A stretch of DNA of 64,000 nt from PFL42 sp963789825 (GTDB lineage Bacteria > Chloroflexota > Anaerolineae > Anaerolineales > E44-bin32), in contig CAWBME010000010.1 in NCBI GenBank assembly GCA_963789825.1, positions 1 through 64,000 on the forward strand. Direction: 5' to 3'. Below, in pieces: positions 36,368-47,200 of the stretch (position 1 is the first letter of the stretch; each line of letters opens with the position of its first letter). The translations under genes and the position numbers were made by a program. The notes beneath the pieces are model-generated. The model worked only from the letters and a program-made list of their open reading frames with translations. It did not search any database and was not told the origin of the DNA.

Positions 36368-37020
36368 GGCCCCCCTCCGGTCTCAAGCGGTCGGCGTTCC
36401 AGATCAGCGGCGAACCCGGAGACGTACGAGACGAAGTTGAGGACCCACACCGCCAGCAGGATGAGCCAGGTGGTGTACAGGATTGTGTCGGCATCCGTCT
36501 CGCCGGGAAGAATGCCGGTGATGGCGAGCCACAGCGCCAGCAGGAAACCGACCGCACCGGCCACCAGCGTGAACGGCCACGCCCGCGCAAGGATCTTTCG
36601 CCAGCGAGGGAGAAGGATCTTCCGCCACCATTCAAGCGGGCTGTTGATCTTCCTCGAGGCGGCCCAGGCTGGCAGAAAGAACAGCACCTGGCCGATCCCA
36701 CCGCCCACCAGAAACAGCAGCATGAAGAGAAGGAGGAAGACGGTTGGACCACGCCGGGTGTGGATGAAGCCCACCGACCACACCATGATCGCCAGGCTGA
36801 CGACGATCGCCAGCACGCCAGTGAGCAGGTAGTTGGGGACCAGCGTAAAGGCCTCTTCCGTGCCGTGGACCCACATACGCTGCCCCGGGCCGATGGCCTG
36901 GATGATCAGACCGTCGGTCGGCGCGCTGCCCTGAAGGGCCTCGAAGAACCCATGGTTCATCCCGGCAACGCCCAGGATGACCCCGATGGTCGAGACGATC
37001 GTGCGCGTTGCGCGGTTCAT
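36364..37020 (-). CDS. Small membrane protein, intact paralogue of 23681-24338
   Basis: 218 residues from ATG 37020. The first helix (IVSTIGVILGVAGMNHG) is followed by FFEALQGSAPTD; helices are at LLTGVLAIVVSLAIMVWSVGF, VFLLLFMLLFLVGGGIGQVLF, WPFTLVAGAVGFLLALWLAI and TTWLILLAVWVLNFVSYVSG. A basic, Trp-rich loop (SRKINSPLEWWRKILLPRW) lies in the middle. I recognise no named family. It is the only one of the five cluster genes that is free of frameshifts. Confidence 0.65.
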   Translation of the reverse strand: MNRATRTIVSTIGVILGVAGMNHGFFEALQGSAPTDGLIIQAIGPGQRMWVHGTEEAFTLVPNYLLTGVLAIVVSLAIMVWSVGFIHTRRGPTVFLLLFMLLFLVGGGIGQVLFFLPAWAASRKINSPLEWWRKILLPRWRKILARAWPFTLVAGAVGFLLALWLAITGILPGETDADTILYTTWLILLAVWVLNFVSYVSGFAADLERRPLETGGGP

Positions 37021-37140
37021 GGCCAACTCCGGGGTGAGGCCTGGTCAAAGGCAGGACGGAGAACGGCGGTCACGGATTCGCACCTGCGGCCTTGCCGCCG
37101 AGCGCCCGGCGGCAGCCTTGGGAAGGACCATCTCCCTTCT

Positions 37141-37894
37141 CTACGGCGCAGCTTGCGGCGCGTTGCCGCGCCGCGCCAGGCGCAGCAGGTCCCGCCCGAG
37201 CATCGGGAACCACACGAAGTAGAAGATGCCCATGAACGGCACGATGGCGGCCGAGACGGCCGGGACGAACGGATGGAGTAGATGCTGGGTCAGGTCGAGG
37301 GCGTTGCCGAGCAGTCCGGAGTACGCCGTCCAGCGGCTGAAGTCGCGGCTGCGCAGCATGATGATCGACATCAACACGCCCGCCCCTTGCAGCAGCATCC
37401 CACTCATGTAGGCGCCGGAGCTGTCCCACATGCCCGATGCAAAGACCGCCTCACCCGCCGCCACGTATTGGGCGCGCTCGAGGTCGGTGAGAGCGGCGGC
37501 GTGCAGGTCTCCGAGCCTGAGCAGGGCGAACGTCTCTTCGGCAGCGAACATCATCGCCACGGTCATGATGGTGAAGAGTGCGGCCAGGCCTGCGCCCACC
37601 GGGCTCTGGCGCCGCAAGGCAACATACAGGGCCGGAAAGGTGAACAGGTAGGGGCCTATCAGGAAGATCAGCAGCAAGTTGCCGCGCAGACACGGCCGCC
37701 CATCGGCTCGCTTGCTGCACAGTGAAGAACTCCTCGGCGCTGGTCAGTCGGGGGCCGAGCGCCGCCTGGGCCACCAACATCACCAGGAGCGACGCCAGCT
37801 GCACGAATGCGGCGATCCCGCCAAGACGATACAGATTGCGGTAGCGCAGGTCGGCGCCTGAAGGGGTTTCCGTCATCGGCGCATCGGATTCCAT
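37141..37894 (-). CDS. DUF4386-like multi-pass membrane protein, one frameshift
   Basis: About 250 residues. The N-terminus reads DLRYRNLYRLGGIAAFVQLAS and then LLVMLVAQAALGPRL. Near 37685 the frame changes after QQASRWAAV, and the second frame continues LLLIFLIGPYLFTFPALYVAL, LAALFTIMTVAMMFAAEE, GAYMSGMLLQGAGVLMSIIML, YSGLLGNALDLTQHLLHPF and FMGIFYFVWFPMLGRDLLRL. The layout of six helices with polar loops recalls DUF4386 proteins (tentative). Functions of that family are unknown. Confidence 0.55.
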
Positions 37895-37980
37895 CGATCA
37901 GTCCTCCAGGAGGCTGGATGGGGTCAGACGCTGAGGCGAGCTTTGCACGGTGGGATCCGCCTGACAGCCGTGCCCGTGCA

Positions 37981-38378
37981 TCAGGTCCGATCCCGTTGCA
38001 GGATTCCGCGCCCGACCAGCGCCAGGGGGATGAAGCACACCAGGGACATGGCGGCAAGCACGGCGATATCGGCCACGGCCAGATGGCGTCCCTGCAAGGG
38101 CCGGCTGCAGCAGGAAGTAGACGATCACGCCGACGAACAACATGCTCCCCTGGAACAGCATCCCCGCACCCAGCTCGTACCCGAGGGCGTCGCCGCCGCC
38201 ACAGCTGCACGCCGACGACGATCCAGGCGATCGACAAGGCGAAGTCAGCAACGATGACCGGCAGCTCGAGCGCCAGGTTGACGGTGGCATCCGTCTGGGC
38301 GCTGGCGAGAACGCTCAGGTCTCGCAGCACGACGAAGACGCCAAACAACACCAGCGCACCCGCCGGCGAAACGCTCAT
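37981..38378 (-). CDS. Small membrane protein, frameshifted
   Basis: Begins MSVSPAGALVLFGVFVVLRDLS, then ALELPVIVADFALSIAWIVVG. After VQLWRRR (about 38190) the frame changes to LGYELGAGMLFQGSMLFVGV; near 38090 it changes again, and the last part reads VCFIPLALVGRGILQRDRT with TGA at 37983-37981. About 132 residues and four hydrophobic segments in all. No family recognised. Third member of the five-gene membrane-protein cluster counting from its 3' end upward. Confidence 0.5.
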
Positions 38379-38402
38379 GCAGGGCGCCTTGCAGCCGCGC
38401 CC

Positions 38403-38830
38403 TCAACGGCCACCGTCGATGCGGCTGACGAGCAGGATCAATGCGATCAGACTGAGCAGGACAAGCGGCAGATACAGCAGCCAGGGCCAGGCCATCGGCA
38501 CGCCGACCAGATAGGCCAGGTAGTTGTAGACGACATACAGCAGCCCGCCCGGCCAGAAGAGCAGCCCGATCAACCTGCCGCGGCGCGCCGCTGCCATGGA
38601 CGCCCAACAGGATCGGCAGACCGAGAAGAAGGTTCACAAGGTCGTTGGCGACAAAGGACTGAATGGCCTCTTCCGTCGGATACAAGGTCGAAGGGAAGAG
38701 CCAGCCGGCGAGCGAGGCCATGGCCATCAAGATGGCGGCGAGCAAGGACAGCGCAGTGGGAAGCTTCAGGTCGCCTCGGACCGGCAAGGTTCGGGCGTGG
38801 GAGTGGTGGTGCTGGTTCGGGTTCGGCCAT
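38403..38830 (-). CDS. Small membrane protein, frameshifted; first gene of the cluster
   Basis: The second half (LIGLLFWPGGLLYVVYNYLAY, PWLLYLPLVLLSLIALILLVS) is in the frame ending at 38403. The first half (LPTALSLLAAILMAMASLAGW, EEAIQSFVANDLVNLLLGLP) is in another frame, with the shift near 38590. The ATG at 38830 begins a third frame that would need a further shift near 38790. The pattern NDLVNLLLGLP...PGGLLYVVYNY recurs in uncharacterised proteins of Chloroflexota and Actinobacteria (from memory). Confidence 0.5.
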
Positions 38831-39232
38831 GGCTGAGCGCCTCGCTTAGGCGCGACCCCAATCGCAGTCTGGCGTGGCGGGTCACGCCGGAGGATCGGAA
38901 CCAGCGTACGAAAGCGCGCCGGAAGCGTCAAGGAGCATCCGCCCCATTCGGCCGGTGGTGTTCTCCCTGGCGCCGTCGCTTCCCAGAAGCCCTGCCTGGC
39001 GGTCCGTGTCCGAGTGCGAGGCGCAGACACAGGCATCGGGTGCGTGTCCGCCAGCAGCCGATCGGGCGCCTGGGCCTGGATTGGGCCACAGAGTTGAGGC
39101 GGATCGGGGAGGAACAAGCCGGCCAGCCCGCGCCCGGCGAGATGCTGCGGGGTCAGGCTGGCCGGCAAGAGTTGCGACGGCGGGCCGGATCTAGGCGTCG
39201 GCGAACCAGGCGCTCGCGAGAGGGAGACCCGG

Positions 39233-39745
39233 TCACGGCACCGCGCCTTGAAGCGCCGCCCCCAGTTCTTCAGCGCTCACCAGCCCCACCCACTGCTGGA
39301 GGATTTCGCCCGATCCATCGAGCAAGAAGAACAGCGGCTGTGTGCGATGGCCGAACTGCCGCTTGAGCTCGTCGTTCCGCGGATCGTCAATATCGAGGTA
39401 GGCGAAGTCGATCTGATCCCCGTACGCCTGTTCGAGCCCGTGCACGACGGGCGCCATGCGCTGGCAGGTCGGTCACCAGAAGGCGAAGAACTCAAGCAGG
39501 ACCGGCTTGCCGGCGCCCAGGGCGACAGTCGTCGGATCGGTCGCCTCCAGTCCCGCCCGCGCCGTGGGGGTGGCGGATGAGGATTCGGGTGCGGCGGATT
39601 CAGCTGGGGCGGCCCCTTCCGGCGCCGTTGGCTGGGGCAGCGGCTCGGGCGGAGCCGCTTCGGGCGCCGCGGTCGGGACGGCCGCCGGGGCGCATGCGCC
39701 CAAGAGCAGAGCGACCGCCAGCACGAGGATCAAGAATTGATTCAC
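39233..39745 (-). CDS. Thioredoxin-like lipoprotein with in-frame UGA at the first active-site Cys (candidate selenoprotein)
   Basis: 170 codons from a GTG at 39745 with GGAGG upstream. The lipobox LLLGAC is followed by an Ala/Pro/Thr/Glu linker (about residues 25-75) and a thioredoxin domain: KPVLLEFFAFW, then TGA, then PTCQRMAPVVHGLE, FAYLDIDD, QPLFFLLDGSGEI. The TGA at 39475-39473 stands exactly where the first Cys of W-C-x-x-C belongs, and both sides are in the same frame. The active site would be Trp-Sec-Pro-Thr-Cys, with Sec91 and Cys94. If the TGA is a true stop the protein is dead; if it is Sec, this is a surface redox selenoprotein. A hairpin 27 nt into the message after the UGA fits a bacterial SECIS. 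Confidence 0.75.
39436..39452 (-). other. Candidate bacterial SECIS hairpin
   Basis: On the minus strand GCCCGT-CGTGC-ACGGGC, a perfect 6-bp stem and 5-nt loop, with about 26 nt between the UGA and the loop. A CCUG/CAGG pair (minus-strand nt 8-11 and 46-49 counted from the U) could close the lower stem. Bacterial SECIS elements lie in the coding region right after UGA, with a small loop carrying a G among its first two bases; the second loop base here is G. The region is GC-rich, so such hairpins also arise by chance. Confidence 0.4.
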
Positions 39746-39990
39746 GGACTTACCTCCGTTGGCAAGGTGCACCACTTGCATCGCAGACGCTGCAAGATAC
39801 CATGATTTCCTTATAGTCCGGTTAGTCCCCATGTTCACTCTGCCTCCCTGGCTGGCCGCTCCCCCGGCCAGCCGCTATACTCAGACGATCCGCAGGCAGG
39901 CCAGGCATCGCTCCAACGGGCGAGCACGGCGGCGCCGGTTCTCCGGCTCCGCTGCAAGCCGATGCGCCTCTCCGCACGCACGAGGTCCCA

Positions 39991-41518
39991 ATGAGCCAGG
40001 CCTTGATCGAGTGCATCCCGAACTTCTCCGAAGGCCGCCGCCGTGAGGTGGTTGACGACATCGCCGGCGCGATCGCCCGCACGCAGGGCGTACGCGTGCT
40101 CGACATGCATATGGACGCCGATCACAACCGCTCGGTGATCACCTATGTCGGCACGCCGCAGGGAGTCGTCGCTGGCCGCCTTCGCCGCCATCCGCCGCGC
40201 CGCCGAACGGATCGACCTGGATCATCATCAGGGCGAACACCCGCGCATCGGCGCCACGGATGTCGTTCCCTTTGTGCCGCTCGCGGGCGCCAACCTGCAG
40301 GATTGCATCGCTCTGGCGCGCGCCCTCGGCGAGCGTGTCGCCAGCGAGCTCGGTATCCCGGTCTACCTGTATGAGGCGGCCGCCACCCGACCGGAGCGCG
40401 TCAACCTGGAGAACCTGCGCAAGGGGGAATACGAGGGCTTGAAGGCCGCCATCGAGAGCGACCCGGAGCGGGCGCCGGATTTCGGGCCGAAACGGCTCGG
40501 CCCGGCCGGGGCGACGGTCATCGGGGCGCGCGCTCCGTTGATTGCCTACAATGTCTACCTGACAACTGACGATGTCCAGATCGCCAAGAAGATCGCCTCT
40601 GCCATTCGCCAGTCATCGGGTGGGTTGCCCTATGTCAAGGCCCTGGGGATGCTCGTCGACGGCCGCGCCCAGGTATCGATGAATCTGACCAACTACACAC
40701 AGACGCCCATCGCCAGGGTGCAAGAGGCCATCGGGCATGCGGCGAAGGAGCTGGGAGTCGAGATTCATCACGCCGAACTCGTTGGGCTGGTGCCCCAGCA
40801 GGCGCTGATCGATGCCGCCACTGGGTGCCTTCAACTCAATGCGTTCAAGTCCGATCAAGTGCTCGAGAACCGTCTATACGAGGGCAACAACGGCGCGGCG
40901 AAGGCTGACTTCGTTGAGGCACTGGCAGAGGGAACGCCCACGCCGGGTGGGGGTTCGGCGGCAGCTCAGGCTGGGGCGATGGGGGCGGCGCTGGTGGCGA
41001 TGGTGGCGCGCCTCACGCTGGGCAAGAAGAAGTACGCCGGCGTCGAAGCTCGGATGGCAGAGGTCGTCGAGCAGGCGGACGCGCTGCGCCAGTCGCTGCA
41101 GTCCGCCGTCGAGGCCGACGCAGCCGCTTTCGAGCAGGTGATGACCAGCCTGCGCATGCCGAAAGCGACGGAGACGGAACTCGCCGCGCGCGCCCAGGCC
41201 CTCGAGCAGGCAACCCGCCGGGCGACCGAGGTCCCGTTGGCCGTGGCGGAGCGGGCCTGCGAGGTGCTTGAGCTTGCCGCCGAGGTGGCGGAGACCGGCA
41301 ACGTCAACGCCGCCAGCGATGCCGGCTCGGCCGGGGCGCTTGCCCGGGCGTGCCTGACCGCCGCCGGCCTGAACGTGCAGATCAACGCCGCCGGGCTCGT
41401 CGATCGCTCGATGGCCGAGGCATGGATGCAGGTGCTGGAGGAACTGGAGCGCCGCGCCGGCGAGGCCGAGGACCGCCTGCGCCAGGCGCTCCACGACCGC
41501 GCCGGACTGGGCGGGTAG
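39991..41518 (+). CDS. ftcD: Bifunctional glutamate formiminotransferase / formiminotetrahydrofolate cyclodeaminase, one frameshift
   Basis: The N-terminal transferase domain starts IECIPNFSEGRR and continues VLDMHMDADHNRSVITYVG; the frame changes at about 40160 and continues FAAIRRAAERIDLDHHQGEHP, then GATDVVPFVPL and PLIAYNVYL. The cyclodeaminase domain begins ALAEGTPTPGGGSAAAQAGA and ends in the four-helix region. Together about 508 residues, the length of animal-type fused FTCD. It moves the formimino group of formiminoglutamate to tetrahydrofolate and then releases ammonia, in histidine degradation. No hut genes are adjacent. Confidence 0.9.
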
Positions 41519-41566
41519 CGAAACCGTTCGGCGCGCTGAGTTTGCAACCCCACGGGGAGTCGCCGT

Positions 41567-42196
41567 TTGAGCCTCTACTTGCTGATCGCCCTGGTTGCGG
41601 GCTTCACCGCCCTGTGGCTCGTTTGGCGGGCCGCCGCCCGCAGGCACTCTGTTCCCTGCCCAGCGTGGCTGTCATGGATGGTGGACAACCCACTATCGCT
41701 GCGTCGCACAGAAGCGACGATTGCCCATCTAGAGCTCCAGCCTGGGCACAGGGTGCTCGATGGCGGATGCGGCCCGGGCAGGCTCTCCGTGCCAATTTCG
41801 GAGGCGGTCGGCTCTGGGGGAAGCGTGCTCGCCCTGGACATCCAGCCCGATATGCTCAGGCGTGCGCGGCGCAAAGCAGAATCAGCTTCGGTCACCAACA
41901 TCGAGTTCCTCCAAGCTGGGCTGGGGGAAGGCCGACTGCCGAGTGACCGGTTCGATCGGGCTGTCCTCTCAACGGTCCTTGGCGAGATCCCAGACCGGCT
42001 TGCCGCGCTGCGGGAGATCCACTCCGCGCTCAAGCCAGGGGGCTTCCTCCTGGTGAACGAAGTCATTGGGGACCCGCACTATCAATCGCTCGCCAAGGTG
42101 ACGGAGCTCGCGGAGGCTGCCGGATTCCGCCGCGCCGCGGTGCACGGCGGAAGGATGGCATTCTCCGTCAAGCTTGAGAAACCTCAGGGCGCCTGA
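41567..42196 (+). CDS. SAM-dependent class I methyltransferase with N-terminal membrane helix
   Basis: 209 residues from a TTG. The first 20 residues form a membrane anchor (LYLLIALVAGFTALWLVW). Methyltransferase motif I is VLDGGCGPGRLSVPISEA; LALDIQPDMLRRARRKAE follows with the acidic residue that binds the SAM ribose, and ILPGG-type motif is LKPGGFLLVNEV. The substrate is unknown; similar anchored enzymes (UbiE-like) methylate lipids or quinones. Confidence 0.8.
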   Translation: MSLYLLIALVAGFTALWLVWRAAARRHSVPCPAWLSWMVDNPLSLRRTEATIAHLELQPGHRVLDGGCGPGRLSVPISEAVGSGGSVLALDIQPDMLRRARRKAESASVTNIEFLQAGLGEGRLPSDRFDRAVLSTVLGEIPDRLAALREIHSALKPGGFLLVNEVIGDPHYQSLAKVTELAEAAGFRRAAVHGGRMAFSVKLEKPQGA

Positions 42197-42464
42197 CACC
42201 GCGTGACTGTCCTGGACTGCCCGTCCCTGTCAGGCTGGCCCGGCTGACAGTCGCAGACGCAGTGGACGCATGGCTGCCAGGTTGGCCGAGAATGAAGCCG
42301 TCCTGCCTGGGCCGTCAGGCGGAATGGCTTGAGCTCGATGGCGAAGCCGGGTGCATGTTCGCGCCTCAGCCAGGCTTGCCGACGAATTCGAGCGTGATTC
42401 GCATGGAGCGGGCCGGAGGATGGGATTGGGAGCACCCCTGCACCCTCCGAAGCGGCCCGGCCGG

Positions 42465-44209
42465 TCACCAACCGCTGGCGGCAAACATCCTGGCCAGGAA
42501 GTCCAGGCGTTCTTCAACCGTCATCGGCCGCGGCCGGGCATAGTCCTCGATCAGGCCTGTCAGCAATTCCGTGCTGATGTGCCGACCGTCGTAGAACACG
42601 TGCCGGTCCACGAACATCTCTCGATTCTGGATACGGTCCATTTGATCGAAGAACAGATTCCCCGGCCCGTAGTGAATGAACCCGCCATCGTAGAACTCGA
42701 AGCCCTGCGGCTGGTGCGCCTGGCTGCCGCTGACGATCACCGCGCCGGCGTCGATGGCACGACGGAAGGCCTCTTCCTGGAGTGGCAGCGGGCTCGAGCG
42801 ATCGGCCTCTCCCCACTGGTAGGTGAAGATTGGCAGATACCCCTCGGCCCGCAGATCGGCGACCACCTGCAATAGGCGCTCGTCGTAGCAGGGTGCCGCG
42901 CCAGGAGCGTTGTCTTTGGCCTGGGCATAGCCCGGCCCGGGCGCGTTGCAGCCGATGAACGCCAGGCGGTTGCCGTTGTGCTCGATGCGCACCGGGCGCA
43001 GCGCCTCGCGCCAGGTCTTGACCGCCGGCGAAGTAATTCCAGCCACGCTCACGATACATGCCGAGTGTGTTGAGGAACGCCGCCGGCCCCCAATCCAAGA
43101 TGTGGTTTCCCGTCAGCTCCACCAGGTCGGTGCCGATGTCCTCCAGCAAGCCGATGTTCTCGGGTGCGCTGCAGAAGCGCAGTGTGTCCGAGCCGGGATT
43201 CGGCGGCGGGCAGTCATCGGCGAAGGCCACCTCGTTGCTGATGTGGGTGATATCCCCGGTGCGCAACCAGTCTCCGATGTCGCGCGCCGGGTAGGTGATC
43301 CCCTTGCCCGCCATGCGCCAGGCGGTGGCCCGCGTCAGGGCCGTGACGCCGGTCATCACCAGGCGCGTCAGCCGCGAGGGGTCGCGGTTGCTGGCGGGCC
43401 AGCTGGGCGCCAACGCCTGAGCCAAGGCCGCGGCCGAACTCGGGCGGGCCGCTGACGCCCAGCGAGAGCGCCAAGGGATAGGCGGCGGGATCCATGTCCG
43501 GATCCAGGGGTGTCATCCCGTCAACGGTCAGCACCTTCCAGCGCGGCTCGAGCCAATCGAAAGGTAGCAGCGCCAGCGCCGGGCGCGCCGTCCACACCTG
43601 ATCGACCAATTGCTCCCCAGAGATCGCCAGCACCGCTGCGCCGGGCGGACCCAGGATCGCTGTCAGCGGTTCGAGGTCCTCGGTGCGCACAAAGAGCGGG
43701 CCGGCGTCCGTTTGCTCGCCGGACCAGCGCGCCCGCAGCTCGGCCAGCGTCATCCCTTCCTGCAGTGAAGCGAACGGCGCCACCAGGGCATACACCCAGC
43801 GGGAGACCTGGACGCCGCCACCGACCTCCGCCCGCAGGTCAGCCGCCTCCGCCGACCCCGCGGCGACCACCGGCAGACCGTCGACCGTCTCGACCCCAGC
43901 CACGGCGGCCTGCAAGTCGAAGGGCAGAGCCGGGTCGATCCACAGCCGGATGGCTGCTGGGGTGGGTGTGGCCTGCAAAGGGACAAAGGCGGTTGCCGAG
44001 GCTGGTGCGGAAGATGGCGGAGCGCTTGACGATGGAATGAACTCCGCCAGCGAGCATCCCCCCAACAAGAGCGCCAGCCCCAGCAGCGCGGCCAGCTTGG
44101 ATGCAGGGCGAAGCGGGAAGGCGCCTAGCGTGGTCTTTCGTGGACAACGCATCATGGCTGCAATTCGGCGGTTGTCTGGGTGGGAGTCATCGGGCCAGTC
44201 ATGGGTCAA
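42465..44209 (-). CDS. Lipoprotein with solute-binding-like N-terminus and CapA (PGA-synthesis-like) metallophosphoesterase domain, two frameshifts
   Basis: The start TTG overlaps the stop of the upstream permease fusion (TTGA), so the two are coupled. The lipobox is LLLGGC. After a Ser/Ala/Pro linker comes a domain resembling a periplasmic binding protein (RLWIDPALPFDLQAAVAGV...ALLPFDWLEPRWKVLTVDG), then the CapA domain in two further frames: HISNEVAFADDC, LVELTGNHILDWGPAAF, and AVIVSGSQAHQPQGFEFYDG with the expected Asn-His and His residues. Frame changes lie near 43420 and 43050. CapA-like proteins are linked to poly-gamma-glutamate capsule synthesis or wall-linked phosphoester hydrolysis. 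Confidence 0.75.
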
Positions 44210-47200
44210 TACTCGGCCTCGCGGCTGAGCACAAACACCGAGAGCAGCGCCGCCTCACCCGACAGGCGCAGCTTCTCCATGTCGATAGCGGCGATGCTGT
44301 CGGACGGCAGATGCGCCACGGCGTCGGCGCCGTCCCAGCTCAGGTAGGCGGAAGCGGCCTCGCGGCCACCCAGCGGAGGAATCACCCGCAGGCCAAAGTG
44401 CGTTGGCCGCCCGGTATTCGTCACCCCAACTCCGACCTTCCCTCCGATCTCCTGGAAGAGCCTCACCAGGCGGAAGCTCGTCCCCTCCCCCAGCGCCAAC
44501 TGCTCCCCACTGCCCGCCCCCACGCCGCTGATTTCAAGCACGGCCTCAACCTCCAGCGTGTTGAACCCCTTGGCCGCGCCCATCACATCGGCCACGCTCA
44601 GGCTCTCCCAACGGTCTCCCCCTTGCCAGGCAACGAACACGACCGTCTTCAGCGGCTTGATCGGACTCGCCTGCATCACGCGCGCGATCTCGAGCATCGT
44701 CGCCACGCCGCTGGCGTTGTCGTTGGCGCCGGAGTACTTGGTGCCATCCGGGCCGATTCCCAGTCCGTCGTAGTAGGCGCTGACCATGATCACCTGACTG
44801 TCCATGCCGCGCGGGCCCGTCAACTCCATTTGCGCCCCCTGGCCGGGGATGTAGCCCATGACGGTGACATACTTCTCGCTGAGATCCTCCACCGTCGGCG
44901 CCTGCACGGAAAGGCGGAAGGGCGGCCCCGCCTCCGTCATCGCCACCTGCCCCGGCTCCAACCCATCGGCCAGCGCGTCGAGCTCGGCCAGGCTGCTACC
45001 GAGTGACCCGAGGATCTGCTCCGCCAGCGCCTCACTGATGAACACGGCCGGCGCCCCCTCGTCATAGGTGACATAGCCCGAGTAGTTGACGAAGTAGGCT
45101 GAGAGCTGGGGGAAGAGGTACTTGCGCTCGAAGGACATCGGGTCGGAGGTGACAATGAGTGCTCCCGCCACGCCCACCACCGGGGTGCGCTGCAACGCCT
45201 CTTCCCGCATCACGACGATCTCGTCTCCGAGATCCATCCTCCGCAGGCCATACGGATCCTGGCTGGACTCTAACCCGGGATCGGGCCCGACGGCCAGGCC
45301 CACGACGCTCCCCTCGCCCGACCCGATCGTCGGGAAATACTCGACCATCTCAACGAAGTCCTGGCGATACTGAAAGGAGCGCAACACGCTGCCATCGGGC
45401 CCGAGCAGCTCCAGGCGCGGCACCTCGGTGAGGTGGGGACGCTTGGTGGTGATGAACTGGTAGTAGTCATTCCCCGATCCGGCGGGAGTCAGGCCGATCA
45501 GGCCCATCTCATCGGCGATGTACATGGCGGCCGCCGCCGCGCCGCCGGTGCCGCTCTCCCGTCCCTGGTAGAACTCGCTCAGGGCGCTGACGTGGTCATA
45601 GGCCCGCCCCGCATCGTACTTCTGCGCCTCCGTCAGGTACTGCGAGGTGGGAGACGACGAGCGCAGGAACAAGAAGGTACCGACCAACGCCAGCAACGAA
45701 CCTCCCACGACCACGCGGTTCAGCAGCCGGAGGAGGCTGATGCGGCTGGCCGCCAGGAATCGCCGCAGGCCTTCGCCCCACAGGTTGAAGGTCAGAATGG
45801 CCAGGAAGAACAGCCCGCCGGGATACCAGCCCATCCACGGATACGAACGCCACCAATCGCGGATGTTGGCCAGCAATGCGCTCCACTCGGGCACGTCGGA
45901 TACGTGGACGATGACTGGCTGCATGCGACCGCCTTCACCGATCATCGCCTGGTAGCCGCCGCCGACGAAGATGTTGAGGAATCCCAGCTCGGCCAGCAGC
46001 AGCATCACTGCGCCCATTTCGAGCACGGTCAACACGATCAAAGAGTCGGCCAGGTTCGGCAGAGCGTGCCGGGTCAGCTGCCGGAACTGGCTTGCCCCGA
46101 CGACTTCGGCGCCTTCCATGAACGGCTCGGCCTTGAGGCGGATCACCTGCGCCCGTACGAATTGGGCGATCTCGCCCCAGCCGACGATACACAGTGCCAC
46201 AATGAAGACGCCCATTCCTTGCTGGATGCCCAGTGCCAGGATCACGATCATGGCGAAGAGTGTGACCGGGAAGGCCGCCCAGACCGTCCAGGTCGCCGTC
46301 ACCAGGCGGTCGAAGAGCGAGTCTTTCCACCACCCAGCCGCCATGCCGAGGGTGGCGCCCAGGGTGATGCGGGCTGCGACGGCCAGGGCAGCCATGAACA
46401 GCGTCTGGCGCGCCCCGGCCAGCAGCAACGCCTGGATGTCCCGTCCGAGCATGTCGCTGCCCCAGGGAAAGACGGACGAGAGCTCGAAAGGCGGCGCACC
46501 GATCTCGCCCTCGATGGTCAGCAGATCGTTCGTTTCGTACGGGCTTGTTTGTGTCCAAGACTCGCCAAAGAGCGCCAGGGCCAACAGGGCGAGCAGCCCG
46601 AGCGTACCCACCACCAGCGGCAGGTTGACGGCACGCACTGCGGCGCGCCAACCGCGGCGCGGCGGCTGCGCGTCAGGCCCCTCGGCACGTCCCGCCGAGA
46701 AGTTCGCATCGGGCAGCGGTGGCAGAGGCTCGGCGGGCGAGCGGCGCAGACGCGCCGTCTGTGTATCCAAAGCTGCGCGCACTTGCCTGCCCCAAGCGCG
46801 CCGCCGTTCGGCGAAGGTGCGGCGCTCAGCCGTGCCCGCCTGGCGGAGGTCATCCTGCAGGCGCGGGTCGATGAAGGGATACAGCCAGCCGAGCAGGCCG
46901 CTCAGCAGCATGAAGAAGAAACCGAGCGACACCGTCAAGTCGGTCGCCAGGGCGCTGTCGCCCTGGCGAACCGCCGCCAGCAGCGCCAGCCCAACCCCGA
47001 TCCACACGAAGAAGTACTCGACCACCGGCAGGCTGGCCAGCGCGTAGCGCAGCGAAGTGACGATGGCTGTCAGTATCGGGATCAACCCGTTGCGCAGCAC
47101 ATGCCGCCACAGCAGCACCCGCGGCTTGAGTCCCTTGGCGCGCGCCGTGCGCACATAGTCCTCGGCCAAGATGCTGCGCGTGGTCAGGTTGGTGACGCTG

